Shown one piece after another: positions 1 to 12,778 of a stretch of DNA of 64,000 nt; the first letter of the stretch is position 1; each line of letters starts with the position of its first letter. A program made the position numbers and the translations under genes. Below the pieces are notes generated by a model. It searched no databases. It was not told the origin of the DNA and saw only the letters and a program-made list of their open reading frames with translations. Source of the stretch: Trichoplax adhaerens (taxonomy: Eukaryota; Placozoa; Uniplacotomia; Trichoplacea; Trichoplacidae); NCBI RefSeq assembly GCF_000150275.1, contig NW_002060982.1:69683-133682 (forward strand), read 5' to 3'.

Positions 1-444
1 TGAGCAAATGAATAACCATTTAATACTTCCTCCAGTATTCCGATATCCATCGGCTAGAGTTTCGATAATATGATTACTAGTTTAGCTAAGGAATATATTT
101 AAAGTATTTCCTATTAATAATTATAAAGCATCCAACGAAGGTAACACGACTAAAAATAAAGTGACGTTTAGTTCATCGTACGCATTATCCACAGATCATT
201 TAGCAAAATTTCGCAAAGTAGTCAGAACATGAAATGGCTGCCCATGTAATTTCGCTTTAGCACTGATACAACATTCATGCAGATGACAATGCTAAAGCCG
301 TATTAACCAGTTACGCATTTACCACGTTATTATATTTGGTTACAATATCTTTGTCTTGGACAACTAATTCTATCTTAATCTTTGCAAGAAAGATTAATAT
401 GTATACGTATGCAAGAGATCAAATTACTTCAACTAACCTGTTAC

Positions 445-2051
445 CAAAAACTGCGTCAGGATATCAGCTACCCGCTTGCAATATTGGCTATCGTCCTTAC
501 AAAGTTCAGGAAAATGCTTTACAGCAGCCTTCCGCACCTAGTAATAAGTAATTTCATACAAATATTAATTTTTATCATTAGTCTAAATACTTACTTGCGT
601 ACTTGCATAAGCTTTTATGAGTGATTTATTCCATTTACTAAATAAACTAACACTAACAATTGATAAATTGGCTAAACTAGTTTAACACTATTGTTAGTAT
701 CCGATAATGAAAAGTAGACTGACAATGCCAAACACTAGCGTCTACAAATGTTAGGCAAATATAAAATACTATACAGCAAATTGAATCACTAGCCCAAGAC
801 GAACAATGCCATATTTAGATACAATTTAGGGAGCTTAGAGATTTCAATTTATAGCTGGTACTAGCCATGACCTCTGGTGTTATTGGATATGAATGCTAGT
901 TATCAAAGAAGTCACGTCTATTCTAATGTATCATTCACTGTACTGCAAGTATGAAACGATACTAACATTACTTTCTTCATCTTCAATTAAATCAATCTGC
1001 TTATCGAAGGCTTCTTCAGCTAAATCTGGGAAATGCTTGAAGAATTTAGGAATAAATGAGGCTGAAAGTAGCTTCTCTTTCGAATCGCCTTGCGTAGCTT
1101 GCAATATAATCTTGTAACTTTCGGCATGCTACAGATAGAATATAATCAATTAATTCAAAGAGCAACCCAAAACTGAAATTAAAATTGATCTTCCAAGCGT
1201 TTCGAAAGTACTCGTGAGTTTAAGAAAAGCCTATCCATTACGTTGTAACGATCTACTATGATATCCGTTGCAAATATTATAGGGGTGGTAAGGTAAGCAA
1301 TCACGATACATAACCGTTCCATTTAAATGTAAAATATTACTTCGATCGAATTGATATGGTCAATATTTTTCAACGCAGTATATTGATGCACATCAGAACA
1401 CCAGCCATGATTCAATTTCACCAATCTCGATCATTATCTTAATGTACAGTCATACTATGTACTATGACTATCAACAGTTTGCTGCCATTCCTATGCAAGT
1501 CTGCAGTAATTAATATCAATATAAGTAGACTTTAAACATTGGGTTCAACCAGGAATACATAACCAGGCTACTCAACGATATCATGGCAACGGTTTGGACA
1601 AGTAGCCAATTGGACGATCTTGAATGTAGTATTGTACGCGTATAGCACTCTCTCACTGCATCTACATAGCCCAGCATAGCCAAAATTTGCAAGTGTAAGC
1701 GATATAGTAGTATACTACGCTCACTTACTGAGCTATTCAAGGAAAAAAGCCATCAATAATGTGTTACTACTACTGTCCATGACCTATTTATCAATCGCTG
1801 AAGCATCCTCTCCTACCCTACCGTATCCTACTGTACTACAACAGCAATGTGCTACAGCCATCCTACTACAAAATGGTTGCCATGAAAAAATGGATATCTT
1901 TCCTTGTAAGATTTTATTTACCTTGAAATTTGCTTATCAAATTACTGCAGCTTATACATAATAAATTGTGCTGTACCTGATTTTTATCAGCAGCATCTGC
2001 TAATATGCCATAATGCTTGTATAATTCTGAAACACCAATCACTTCAGCCAT
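445..2051 (-). CDS. API5: Apoptosis inhibitor 5 (API5) homologue, N-terminal part, three exons, runs off the left edge
   Basis: Three minus-strand exons join in phase 0. Exon 1 is 2051-1977 (25 codons, starting MAEVIGVSELYKHYGILADA). Exon 2 is 1128-967 (54 codons, containing FIPKFFKHFPDLAEEAFDKQ and IDLIEDEESN). Exon 3 is 537-445 (31 codons, VRKAAVKHFPEL and RVADILTQFL). Each is bounded by AG and GT, and the joined peptide follows the start of animal API5 almost residue for residue (YGILAD, KFFKHFPEL, RVADILTQLL). The family is a nuclear all-helical HEAT/ARM-like scaffold that binds FGF2 and the Acinus complex and opposes E2F1-driven apoptosis. Only about 110 of the usual ~500 residues are here. 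I found no convincing next exon in 1-444, so the rest probably lies outside the window. Intron 1 (1129-1976) holds no recognisable gene. Confidence 0.85.
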
Positions 2052-3679
2052 GCCACTGCTAGTCCGCACAATTTGTCCGCGTTTACGCTGACTTCGTCAC
2101 AAAACCAAGGATGAATAATGGCGTTAGAGTGCGCAAGCGTGAATGATTTTTGTATTCATGAAAAGCACCGAGTTAACTCTACACTGAGTCTACAGTATGT
2201 ATATGAAACACAGGAAAGCGAAGTAACAACAAGTACTGTACAGTACAGTACAGTACTGTACTGTACACTGTACAGTGTACAGTATACTGTACTGTAGTTA
2301 CTTTTCATAGATACAGTATGTAAGCTCTTCTTTTCTTGACAGTTGGTAGTACTAGTGACGACTCTGTAGTAGTGTTCTGCTAGCAGCTTCATCAAACTGC
2401 CTTGTCAGACGATAACGTTAAATGCAAGCATGTGTAAAACAGATGTCGTCAAAATCTTTTATGATAAAGTGATTATCTTTTACCGCAAAGTGCAACAGCG
2501 GCGTAGCCTATTATTATGCAGCGCCTGAGAAGAAAAAACTAGTCTAGTACTGCACAGTGCACACTTGCGCAGTAGCGTACTACAATCAGTCGTACAGTAC
2601 AGTACTGTACTGTACTGTACTGTACTTGACGAATAACTACTGTAGTACTGTGCTTACATGTACTGTACATTTTACTGACGCAATGACTACAGTCAAGTCT
2701 ACTGTTTTCCTGAATGGGAAAGTCAGTGATTCAGAATCGACTTTAGCTTCTGAAAAGTATCAGGATTTTTATTCAGGTTATTCAGAAGAATCACACACAC
2801 CCAGGCTAGTAGCAGAATTGGTCTACTGTACATAGATAACATAGATAACTAGACAGTTAACCTAGATAACATAGATAACATAGATAACTCGTCTGATACA
2901 CTGTACTATGTATTGTACTATGCGGTAGATAAGCGACGCTTATCAATTGTTCTTATATTACTGTACTGTACTGTAAACCAAATCATACGTACAGTACAGT
3001 ACAGTGCTCTACAATTCACGATCAAATTACTATACTGTACTTATTTTGTGTACCACCCACCCGATAACATAATAAGAATAGATGGTGGAGCTTCATGAAG
3101 AAGCAGTAAGAATGGAAAGTGAAAAGTACAAGTATAGGACGCAAAGTAGAACGAGCGATGGATTGACTGACAGAATATATTCTACGCCTACAAGATATAT
3201 ACTGTATGACATCTATACAGTATTGTATAAACATATATACTGCATAGACGAGTATATATTACCGGGGCTGCCATGATATCGCATCATTACGCTTGCGATA
3301 GTTAACGGTGCAATCACCAATAAATAAAGGCCCAAGATCAATCCCACGTCGAAGGCAGCTAAAGCCTATTGTATCTTGACGCGATTATTTTTTTTTCTCC
3401 CTCTAGTTTGGATGAAAAGGATCGGGAAATAAAATAAGGTACAAATTAGCCATATTTGAATTAACCGATAACTAGCAACTGCTATTCAATCTATTTCTAA
3501 CTTAGACTTTCCATGGGTATGATAATAAATAAATATCATAGCTAGACGTTAATAACGGTTGTTATCAATGCACACTAATTGTACTATCTACTGTATCATC
3601 CGATAGGGAAAGGAGATGCGCACATTTAATAGGATAACCTTCTAAAAATATCTCTTGACTAATCACCGTCTAGCCTTGA
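2052..3679. repeat. GTAC-palindrome repeat region between API5 and the MANSC gene
   Basis: This intergenic stretch is dominated by alternating TACTG/CAGTA units forming GTACTGTAC and GTACAGTAC palindromes, densest at 2231-2296, 2595-2665 and 2950-3010. A short tandem of ATAGATAAC-like units lies at about 2833-2887. Reading frames that appear open here translate into Tyr/Cys/Thr-Val strings dictated by the repeat and are not genes. The two flanking genes diverge, so the region should also contain both promoters. Confidence 0.7.
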
Positions 3680-3737
3680 CCGGAAATACGTCGGACATAG
3701 TAGCTTCGTTATACTCTCACTGAAGTAATTTTGAAAG
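3680..3737 (+). other. Putative 5' untranslated exon of the MANSC gene
   Basis: The sequence ends in GAAAG followed by GTAAGT at 3738, a strong donor, and carries no useful reading frame. The MANSC coding exon starts just after a good acceptor (TTTCTTTCCAG, ending 6017) with 24 untranslated bases before its ATG. A 2.3-kb 5' UTR intron from 3738 to 6017 would link the two. The 5' limit given is a guess. Apart from this the intron holds nothing I recognise. Confidence 0.3.
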
Positions 3738-6041
3738 GTAAGTTCCTATAATTTTATTTTAAATCGATTAGTCTCGATCCTAATAAACTGCTAAAAACTG
3801 AATTTTCTAATGCTGGTATGTAACATCTGACCATGTTGAAATTGTAGTTGACTCACGTATAGTCATTTAATGGCTAATTTTCTTGAATAATGCACTTTTA
3901 TGCTACAACTCTTAACACATACGGATTGAGTTAATCGCTACAAAGTACAATATCTTACCACTAGATTAATTTTATCGCCAGGATCGTCGTCTATTTCCGT
4001 ATATCTTGTTAAATATCCTTCATACTTAGATTGATAGCGAACAAATACCACTCAATCTTGATCGTCTAACTTGATGTTGTTATGGACTGTATTATAGCAG
4101 TTGAGTAGTTCAACTTTCATCATTAAAATGCGGATCGTCAAAGCGGTAATGGGGAATTATGATATTATGTTGTAATGTTGTAATCAATCAGTCTATAATG
4201 TATGGCAAGTACTTATTTGTATAAATTTATTACAAGCTAGCCAAGCTATCAGTGATACACGTATCTCTACTTTCTATCTAATATTACGGTATATTTTAAT
4301 TTCGTATAAAATCTTATAATTGATAGTGATGGCAAAAGACGCCACCCTGCGACAGTACACACAAAGACAACATTTTGTTTTCAAATCGAGGCTTTACTAG
4401 TCAAGAAAAATTTCGTATTTCGACACGAGTCCGTTTACAGTACTATAATAATAATGTTAGAGGTTTAATAATCGTTCTCTATCCACTTGTTAAGCAGTTA
4501 TTTAAATTTAATAAATATAGAATTTTGCGGACTTTCAAATTTAGTTTGTAGTGATAGTAACCTTGAATGTACTCCATTGTACTGTATAACTGCCATATTC
4601 CCACCCATATCCTGCTTTGCTTAATATTTAATTGCAGCAATAGGGCTACGGATAGGATAAAAACTAAAACAGTATGACGGCTTTACAATGACGACCATGA
4701 TCAATCATTTCAGACGATTCTACACTTTGATGATTTGTACAGTATTACAATATGGAATCATTTTAAAAATTCGATGATCCAATAAATGTTGAAAAAAAAA
4801 ATAATTACTTTGCATGAGATACGTAAATGTAACCACAGATTAATGATTGGAATAGCAGTCAATTACTACTTCTAGCTCTTTTTTGCCAGCGCTTGCTCAT
4901 TTTCTTAAATTTTAATTGCCATGTAAATGCTATATCCGTAATACGCGTATCCTTGTCAGGCTAAGCAATATTTTGCTTTATCGCCGTATAAACACAAGTA
5001 TGTTAACGTGATCCATTTGTGTTATTTAATAATTTTAATCTACACTATCATACCAATCTTAGTAAATCCAGTCTTTTCTTAAATCAGTTCTATTCTGATA
5101 CAGTACAATACTTATCCTGCTATTGATCACTAAAATGAGAATGTAGTCATTTATTGCCATTATTTAATTGGCCTGTAGAAGTAAAAATTCTTATTACTCT
5201 TGCCAATAGTTGTTAAACGCTTTTCCACTCATTAATTAAGAAAGTGGTAGTAATTTTATATTGAACATCGACGTAATATACAGAATAGATATGATACTAT
5301 TACCATAATAAATAATAAATTAAATTAACATGTTATCCTAACTGATACTATGGCACAAATTAGCTCGATAATAATAAGAACCGATAGACAGAGATATCTG
5401 GCTACAATCAAGATTATCATTGAAATTATTATATAATATTCCTACAGTCTCGTAATACGATAGTATAACACTATTACCAATAAAATAGAGTATAGTAATT
5501 AATGAACTGATTGCCTTTTATAACAGTATAATTACATTCCTACGAGTTCCTCATACCATATGGGCTGAGTAAAGTATATCCAGCTGTTGCTATTGTATTT
5601 CAATCAAATAAAATAAATTTAGTAGCGCATGACTCCAATAAGATACAACAGCTTATTTAAATTTCAGTAGTAAATGTGCTATAGCTCAGACTAGAGATCG
5701 ATGCACAAATCATCGGCTCCTAAAATTTTGGCTCTTAATCTATACGCGTATAGTCTAAATCACTACATGGTCGACAGACAGTATACTGATGTAGTATGAT
5801 TTACGTCCAGTTATAGCCTTCGTGACGTGCTATCAAATGTATCATGTTCTATATTATTGAACGATACTAGACATTACTTTATAGTAGATCAATTGCAAAT
5901 AATGTTTAATAAATATTTACAATTGCATTAGAAAATAATATTGTGCAGATCTATAACAGTAAACTTTCGAGTTGGAATTTAAAATGAATACGAAGATTTA
6001 ATTTGTTTTCTTTCCAGATTATTCCTATAAGTTAAAGAAGC

Positions 6042-8339
6042 ATGACGAATAAGGCACAAATCCAAGTTCTGCTCAGATTTTTAATATTCGCCATCCTAGT
6101 ATTTTTTTGTCAGAGTACGTCGTGCCCAGAACCACGAAAATACAATGACTATATAATAGACTCTAGAAAATCGATAAGAAATGGTGCCACTAGAAAATTT
6201 CGTGGTCGTGTTCTGAATCTAAACGAGTGCCAGCAAAGATGTTGCAACGATTTAAACTGTAATATTATCGTTTACAAACCGGAAACAGAAGATTTTAGCA
6301 CAAATTGTGTAACTTACAACTGCCCACATAAAAAGTGTGTATTAAAGAGAGCATATGGAATAGATATATATGCCATCACTAAACAACAACCATCAGTAGA
6401 TAAGAATACTGTTCATTCTTTGGCCAAAAACAATAATCTTCACCATAATAACTTGCAACATAAGGAAAAGCCTTCTAACAGTAAAGGTAACTAATAATCA
6501 ATCAACTGTCGTAAACTTTAAACCTACAGTATTCCAAACTGATTATTTCAAATCTAACTCATATGATATTTAAAATTCTAGTTATTGCCGTACGGTCAAT
6601 CATGTTAGCTTTCGCACAAAAAAAATCCATTTAAATTTGTATATTTACGTACTATACTAAATATTTAGCGATACAACAATCAACAACCACTAATCAACAG
6701 AAACCAAACCATTTCCGGCCTCATGAAGAAGCAAGTTTTAATCATAAAGTAAAAGTAACACCTACAGTACGTGACAAAATTGACGAATCTAAGGTTGGTG
6801 TAGGTAGTAAAGGTCTCACTAAACTGAAAAAGCCTTCGTTGCAATTAAATTCGAACACTGGGCCTAGTACACATAAGCATAGACCATCAACTAATTCTGA
6901 ATCATCTAAACATTTCAACGGGCTTAACTATCACCTGAATGAAAACAAAGGTGTAATTCATGGAAATGGAAACTTTGAAAGTTCTTTACCTACGAAACCA
7001 GATGAACATGCTAAACCTAATAATCCTAAATGGCATTGGCCCTTTGAATCTGGTAAATTTCTTGATGAAAGTAAAGACGGTAGTAATCTTGACCCTTTTC
7101 ATGGACCACCTTCTGGAAATAGCCAACAAACAGATCAAGGTTTACTCCAAGATTGGGATAATTCTGAAAGTCATCCAAGCACTGAGGATGATGACTTAAA
7201 TCAAGATGGACCGAAATACGTACCACATCAGCAAAGTACCGATCAGGAGCAAGAGCTTAGTAGGCCTAACGTTGATAATAAAAGCCAGCACCCAAATCAC
7301 AAAAAACTGCACGAAAGTATTAACATCCATAAATTACCCCCAACAGATGTCGAAAATGTTAAGCGCCCGAATCACGTCTGGCATAAAGAGCATTTCCATA
7401 GAAAGCCAACCCCACGGCGCCCTTTCTTCAATCATCATAAGCCCTCTGGAGAAAGTAGCAACCACTTTTCCTCACCAACTGATAAATCAATCGTTTTCAA
7501 AGGTCATAAGCGCCCTACTGATGGTCATCAAATCAGTACCATAAAACCCACCAGAAATCATAAAGTTACAAAACGTCCTGACATTAGCACACACAGTCAT
7601 AAATGGCCTAGTCATAAATACCCTAACACTCATTTTGGATCTCCAACGCGACATCAATGGCATAAAAAACCAACCCGTCGTCCTGCTGAAGGTATTAGCC
7701 ACCATGGAAGTTTCACAAATCAAAACCACAAGCAAGTCCATAAACCACCCAGCCACAATGTTAATCACATTAAGTATCAATATTATCAATCTACAACTAT
7801 TTCGACCGGCTTTAGCCCCACCAGGAAACAAGCAAATCACCAAACTAATCACGTTGGACACTCTCAGACTGACTCAATAAAGGTATTTAGATTAGCAGAA
7901 TAAAAATATTTAATTAATCACATTCTTGTATTCCTATCTTTTACCAAAGCATTTTTCTCATGCCTGTCTTCTGTAAATATAGACTCATCAACCAAAATCT
8001 TCGTATACCCCACCAATTGCAACAAGCCATACTACAAAAACTTACATCTCGCAAGTATCTCACCATGGTGATAAAAATATCTCTGTTTCAAACACTAAAA
8101 GTGATAACCAAAATGGTGATGGATTTACATTGGTATTACACGAAGATCATCCTAATCGTGGATTATCTACTAAGGAGAGATCAGAATTTACAAATTTAAT
8201 TATTGCTCTTGGAGTTGCTCTTGGTGTAGTGATCATTCTACTAATTGCTGTCTTGCTACGATTGCGAAGGATACATACTCGACTACGAGTACCGAGCCCT
8301 AAAGATGCTGATTATCTTATTAATGGAATGTATCTGTAA
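6042..8339 (+). CDS. Type I membrane protein with MANSC (MANEC) domain, MANSC1-like, three coding exons
   Basis: Coding exons 6042-6486, 6669-7882 and 7983-8339 join in compatible phases (1, then 0) to 671 residues. Residues 1-26 are a signal peptide. Residues 28-113 form a Cys-rich MANSC domain with the typical CQQRCC and C-x(4)-C spacing. Residues ~115-620 are a low-complexity stalk rich in His, Pro, Lys, Ser and Asn. A transmembrane helix lies at 624-645 (NLIIALGVALGVVIILLIAV), and a basic 26-residue tail ends DADYLINGMYL. The order signal-MANSC-stalk-TM-short tail is that of MANSC1 and LRP11-type proteins, and the tail resembles the MANSC1 C-terminus as I remember it. Ligand and function are unknown. 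The long stalk is likely unstructured and may bind metal through His. The first ATG was chosen because the signal peptide follows it directly. Confidence 0.82.
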
Positions 8340-11300
8340 CATCGAATCCAATAACAATTTCAAGATTACGTTTTAAGAAAGTCGCAAAAACGTAAATGAC
8401 GAACATTTAAGGGATAAAAATGAATGTCTTCGACGGATCCTTCCGTATTGAGCAATCTATTCTATTTTGGTTAACAAAAATGCTTTATTTTAAAAATGGA
8501 CTGCAAGTAAAGGATTTTTTCTTGCAATCACAACAATAATTTATGTTTCAGTATCAAATTGACAATTATTATTTTCTTGATCTCAGTATCACCAGTGTAG
8601 TTTTACATTATGTCGTATGATTTATAAGCTGGAAAGCAAAATCACACCTTTTTCTGTACTGAAATTCAAATTTCGACTTCAAGACAGTTAATGATAATAA
8701 TGTATTGAGTTCAAGTTGTAACTATTGTTTAGATAGCTATCTTTTACATCCGAAGAAAATTAGATTATGTAAAAACACATTTGATTTTATTACCATACCT
8801 AGTTCTGTAAAATTAATAAAATACTCAAGTAGCTCAAGCTGTTCTTTGCATTTACAGCAGTTTGTACCGCTATTACGTTTTTATCGAAAAAGAATCAAGT
8901 ACTATTCTCTGAGAAACATACTGAATTTAAAATGGAGGTAATGGCCCGTAATAAATGATTAAGTTAAATAGTGCGCGTTATTATTGTTCAAAGGCTGGTT
9001 GGAGAGTCTACAATATGACAAGTACATTTGCTGTCGTTACCAATACAAACTCTTGTAATAATTGAAAATGAAGCAGACTCACTCTTAATTACCGAGAGAA
9101 ATAAAATTTTGAAACAAGCTTTTAATATCTGACATTGCAATATAAAATTGCCTATCGACTACCTTGTTGGCTCACATTAATACAGTAAGGCTATTAAAGA
9201 GATTGTAGAAATCTTAATACAAATATGTTAGCGATCTACCATGAAAGAAGTCTAGACCAATTTTAAAGTACGAAATAAAATTCTTATTGCTATGAACTAG
9301 GAATAGCCCTCGCTTTAGTAAGTATTCTCTAAAGTCTATGTTATTAAAAATTGGAATACGAATCAGCTATGATTTAAATATTAAACTAAACTAGAAGAAA
9401 GCATAGTAAGGCCTCCTATCTCATTATAAAATCAATATCTATATTGTTAAGGGCGACATCACATCTTATATAATTTTAAGAACTTAGAGTCTAGCCAACA
9501 CGAAATATTTCGCCCTTAACAAATTATTCAACTTCGAATATTGTTTAACAAGCTCATAGAATGTTATCGAGTTAATATATTTCACCTAGACTCGGAAGTT
9601 GTACTTTCAGCTGCTAACATCACCCAGGCGAATAATGAATTTCGGTTCAACTAGTTTGCAAGTGCTATTATCATCAATTTATTCCTAAATTATAAATTGC
9701 TTATACATCAACAACTGTTATTTACGAAGGTTCCAGTTAAGAGGATCATAAATGTCGTAATTATATACCACATCTCAAGCGTCATATGAAAATAACCTAT
9801 AGTAACACATGGTAATTTATCAAAGTGCTAGCTACTAAATGTGTTGCATTGATATTTTGCAGTTTAGTATTAAAAGAGTTATTTTTACACCTGAAAATAG
9901 TACTAGCTACTGAAATTGTTACTGAGCTACTTTTATCCGTCAATTTAATGCAATAATGATAGAACAGTACGATATTATAGCAACTTCAGTATAGGATTAG
10001 AAGAGAATGCGCAATAAAATCATATTAACCCTAGTAACGGATTATTAGTCGTGGATATGCATGTGGCGGATCAGCTTCTGATAATTTTTTTTTTCGAATT
10101 ACGACATAGCCGTGTGATAAAGTGCCTTCTCAAATTACAACGAGAATTACAATTTCTCGCAAACTTCACTTTATTACATAAGATTAGGTTCATCTTACAG
10201 CTATAATCTAAGTCTTAAGCGTATTCGGGGCTGCATAAGCAGATTAGCTAAGACTTATGTATGCATAAAACGTTTCTGGAATCTAGAATAACGTCCAATA
10301 TAAGAGTAATGGTGCATTTGCTAATATTAACGTTTAAAGCTAGGAGAAAATCCTAGGATTAATTGATTATGCTACTGCCTTGAACTGCAGCGAATTAATT
10401 ATAAGGTCATTTATTGATAGATTGAAAGAAAAGAAAATCTTTTATGCGCGTATGCAAGTGAAAGAGGCAATACAATTACTATTTTCAGGGATAAACTGCT
10501 TTTAATTAGTATGGCGAACAGTAAATTACGATTTATGAATTGCAACCATTTCAGTCATGAAAAGTAGTTATTATAAGCATGACATAAGAATTACTATCAA
10601 ATTACAAGATAATACCTTAATATTTCTTGAATCACAGCCTGTTCTTATGGAATTTTATTATTATGGTATAGCACGGTATGCACTATCTTTAACAGTAGCT
10701 ATGCAGCCCGCTAAATAATAAACTACTACATTAATTAGCCTGCTACTCCTCAAAATATTCTAGCATTAGGATACCCGTGTCTAAACACCAACTGATGATT
10801 CCATACGTAGGAGAAGACCACTTTCGCTATCCATAAGGGAAAGGTAATTAATAAGTCGATTCTATTAACAATCCATCCACAATTAATCTGATGTGATATA
10901 AATTTAATCTTACGGACAAAAACTTTTGTCAATATCCTACTCAAAGTAGATCTACTTGTTTGAGTAAAATTTAAATTACTGAAATCATAGCTATCATTCA
11001 CAATTTGACATTAAATGAAATATCTAAATGAATTTGAGGACGATAAGGAATAAAACATTAGCAGGGATTAATTTATGATAGTATAATGTGAGTGAATAAT
11101 TACATAAGATGGTTAAAATCTTTCAGAGCTAACATAATTATATTTACGCCTAAAATTGACGATAGTAAAGTTGAAAATCTTCTCAATTCTACATGCAATT
11201 ACGCTTAAAATCAGGCAGTTGCTTTTGGATCTAGATGAAAAATTAGAATATTTATTCCTATAAGCTCGCCTTAAGGATACTAATAAATAGCAGCTTTTTA

Positions 11301-12058
11301 ACTACTAAAATTAATAACCTAATTAAAAGTTAGTGAATGACTTTCCACCCAATATGCGGAGAGAAATTTATTCTTCCTAATGATTTGTGTATGTAGACAG
11401 CTTTCCCTTGACATTATAAAGTATGGTAGCTTTATATCATATATACCCATATCATATTATTAAACATTTTTAACTATATCGTGATATCTGAATTACTATG
11501 ATACTATTATAACAATATACGAAGAAAGATATTAATTACAACAAAAAATTATGGTAATTCGGATGATCATGTTTGTCAAGTTTTGAATTTAAACTTCGAT
11601 TGATGAGTTAGATTTAGGGTAACTTAATGCTATTTAAACAATCCTGTCTTGCAATCAATGATTTGCTGTATGACTATTTATAAAATAAATATTTTTAATA
11701 AATATCAATTAATAAGTAAGCTTGATCAATAAAATTGAATCTATTTTACATTATCTTTAAATTGAATATTAGAGTAAGCTACGGATTATGTTCAACTATA
11801 TTGTAACCGTTCAAAGCTGGACATGTTATATTCCGATATCAAGACATTGCCAAAGTAATATCTATTACTGTAAAAAGAAATATCGACTGCTAAATACAGG
11901 CAAGCATGATATTTCTATATACTCTAAATACAGCTATAATAAAATATCAACCTTTGCTGATGAACTATTAATAACTTCAGAAAATCATGCTACTCTCCAT
12001 TCTACATCAACTACAGTAAATCTTATAGTTACATGTAGGTTATAACATAAATGAATAT
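8340..12058. other. Gene-free stretch: 3' UTR of the MANSC gene, then unassigned AT-rich DNA
   Basis: The first few hundred bases are presumably 3' UTR. The rest holds no recognisable gene. Long open frames at 10750-11001 (-) and 11788-12045 (+) show no splice support or family similarity. Two inverted repeats stand out: a 13-bp pair at 9444-9456/9510-9522, listed separately, and a 9-bp pair TAAGTCTTA/TAAGACTTA at 10209-10217/10249-10257. Confidence 0.5.
9444..9522. mobile_element. Possible tiny MITE: 79 bp with 13-bp perfect terminal inverted repeats
   Basis: TTGTTAAGGGCGA at 9444-9456 is the exact reverse complement of TCGCCCTTAACAA at 9510-9522. The 53 bp between show no coding potential. 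The GC-containing arms are unusual in this AT-rich region, which argues against chance. Very short non-autonomous DNA transposons look like this. No clear target-site duplication is visible, and I see no second copy in the window. Confidence 0.3.
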
Positions 12059-12778
12059 CTAAACCATACTCTGATCTTTGTCATCCAAATTTTTAAGTCG
12101 CGAGTAATTTGCTAATTTCGTTTTCATATGATGCGATCGCTCTAGGTTTGCACGGCCTGGCACCCATCTATTGCCATTATTTCGGGAAAAATTTGATCGG
12201 TTCTGATTAATGCTAATCTTAGTTATGCCATACTTTCGGCGAACGTCTTCACGCAATTGCTCGCGTCCTACCTGTTCTTCCATTAATTCTTGTACATGTT
12301 GATCCTGTTCTTTCTGATGCTCACGAACATGTTTTTGTACTTTGTCTTTCTTATAGTAGCGGCAACAGCAACAATATAAAATGCAAGCCACAAAGATTAC
12401 AACTGCAGCTATGGCACAAGGCAAAATAATCAACAAGAGATTGCCGGAAATAATACATTGGGTACGATGCCATGAATCATTAGCACAATCACCAGGGTAT
12501 GGAATAGATCTTCCTCTAGGTAAAGTACGACATGTATTATCATAGGCACACCAATAACATGTTGGGTTTCTTTTAATACAGGTATCACAAGATCGACGAG
12601 CTGCATTAGATCGACAAGGATTATTATTGAAAGTTACATATAATGACCACCACCACCAAGGGAAAGCTGCAGCAGAATTGCTATTACTTTGGGCTTCAAT
12701 ACTTTGCCATTGGTAGTTGCTTGAATAAAATAATATCACCAAAACGAGATAGAAGAAGGAAATTGAACATCTCGCCAT
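12059..12778 (-). CDS. PTTG1IP: PTTG1IP (PBF) homologue: PSI-domain single-pass membrane protein, intronless
   Basis: This is an intact 239-residue frame. Residues 1-29 form a signal peptide. Residues 55-108 are a PSI-type domain with the CDTCIKRNPTCYWC pattern. A transmembrane helix at ~113-135 runs into CCCC (136-139). A charged coiled coil follows at ~144-180 (many E/Q/K, heptad-like) and leads into RRKYGIT (180-186). This order, including the poly-Cys membrane edge and the E/R-rich coil ending in a (R/K)KYG motif, is that of vertebrate PTTG1IP. The human protein binds securin (PTTG1) and helps move it to the nucleus, and also affects p53 and iodide-transporter trafficking. Whether those roles apply here is unknown. 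The tail (190-239) is longer than in vertebrates, and a Trp run (41-44) follows the signal peptide. No intron is visible. Confidence 0.87.
   Translation of the reverse strand: MARCSISFFYLVLVILFYSSNYQWQSIEAQSNSNSAAAFPWWWWSLYVTFNNNPCRSNAARRSCDTCIKRNPTCYWCAYDNTCRTLPRGRSIPYPGDCANDSWHRTQCIISGNLLLIILPCAIAAVVIFVACILYCCCCRYYKKDKVQKHVREHQKEQDQHVQELMEEQVGREQLREDVRRKYGITKISINQNRSNFSRNNGNRWVPGRANLERSHHMKTKLANYSRLKNLDDKDQSMV

Noticed and set aside
1-444. Next API5 exon (a frame reading ELVVQDKDIVTKY near 300-400, minus strand)
   Set aside because: It does not match the residues expected after RVADILTQFL; too weak to call.
1516-1961. Open frames inside API5 intron 1
   Set aside because: They lie between two firmly placed API5 exons and have no family similarity.
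2156-2835. Open frames encoding Tyr/Cys/Thr-Val-rich peptides on both strands
   Set aside because: They are translations of the TACTGTAC repeat.
7026-7861. Several frames overlapping MANSC exon 2 on both strands
   Set aside because: Shadows of the long low-complexity coding exon.
10750-11001. 83-codon minus-strand frame
   Set aside because: No splice sites or recognisable family; length is within what chance gives over this much sequence.
11788-12045. 85-codon plus-strand frame next to PTTG1IP
   Set aside because: No family, no domain, and it probably overlaps the 3' UTR of PTTG1IP on the other strand.
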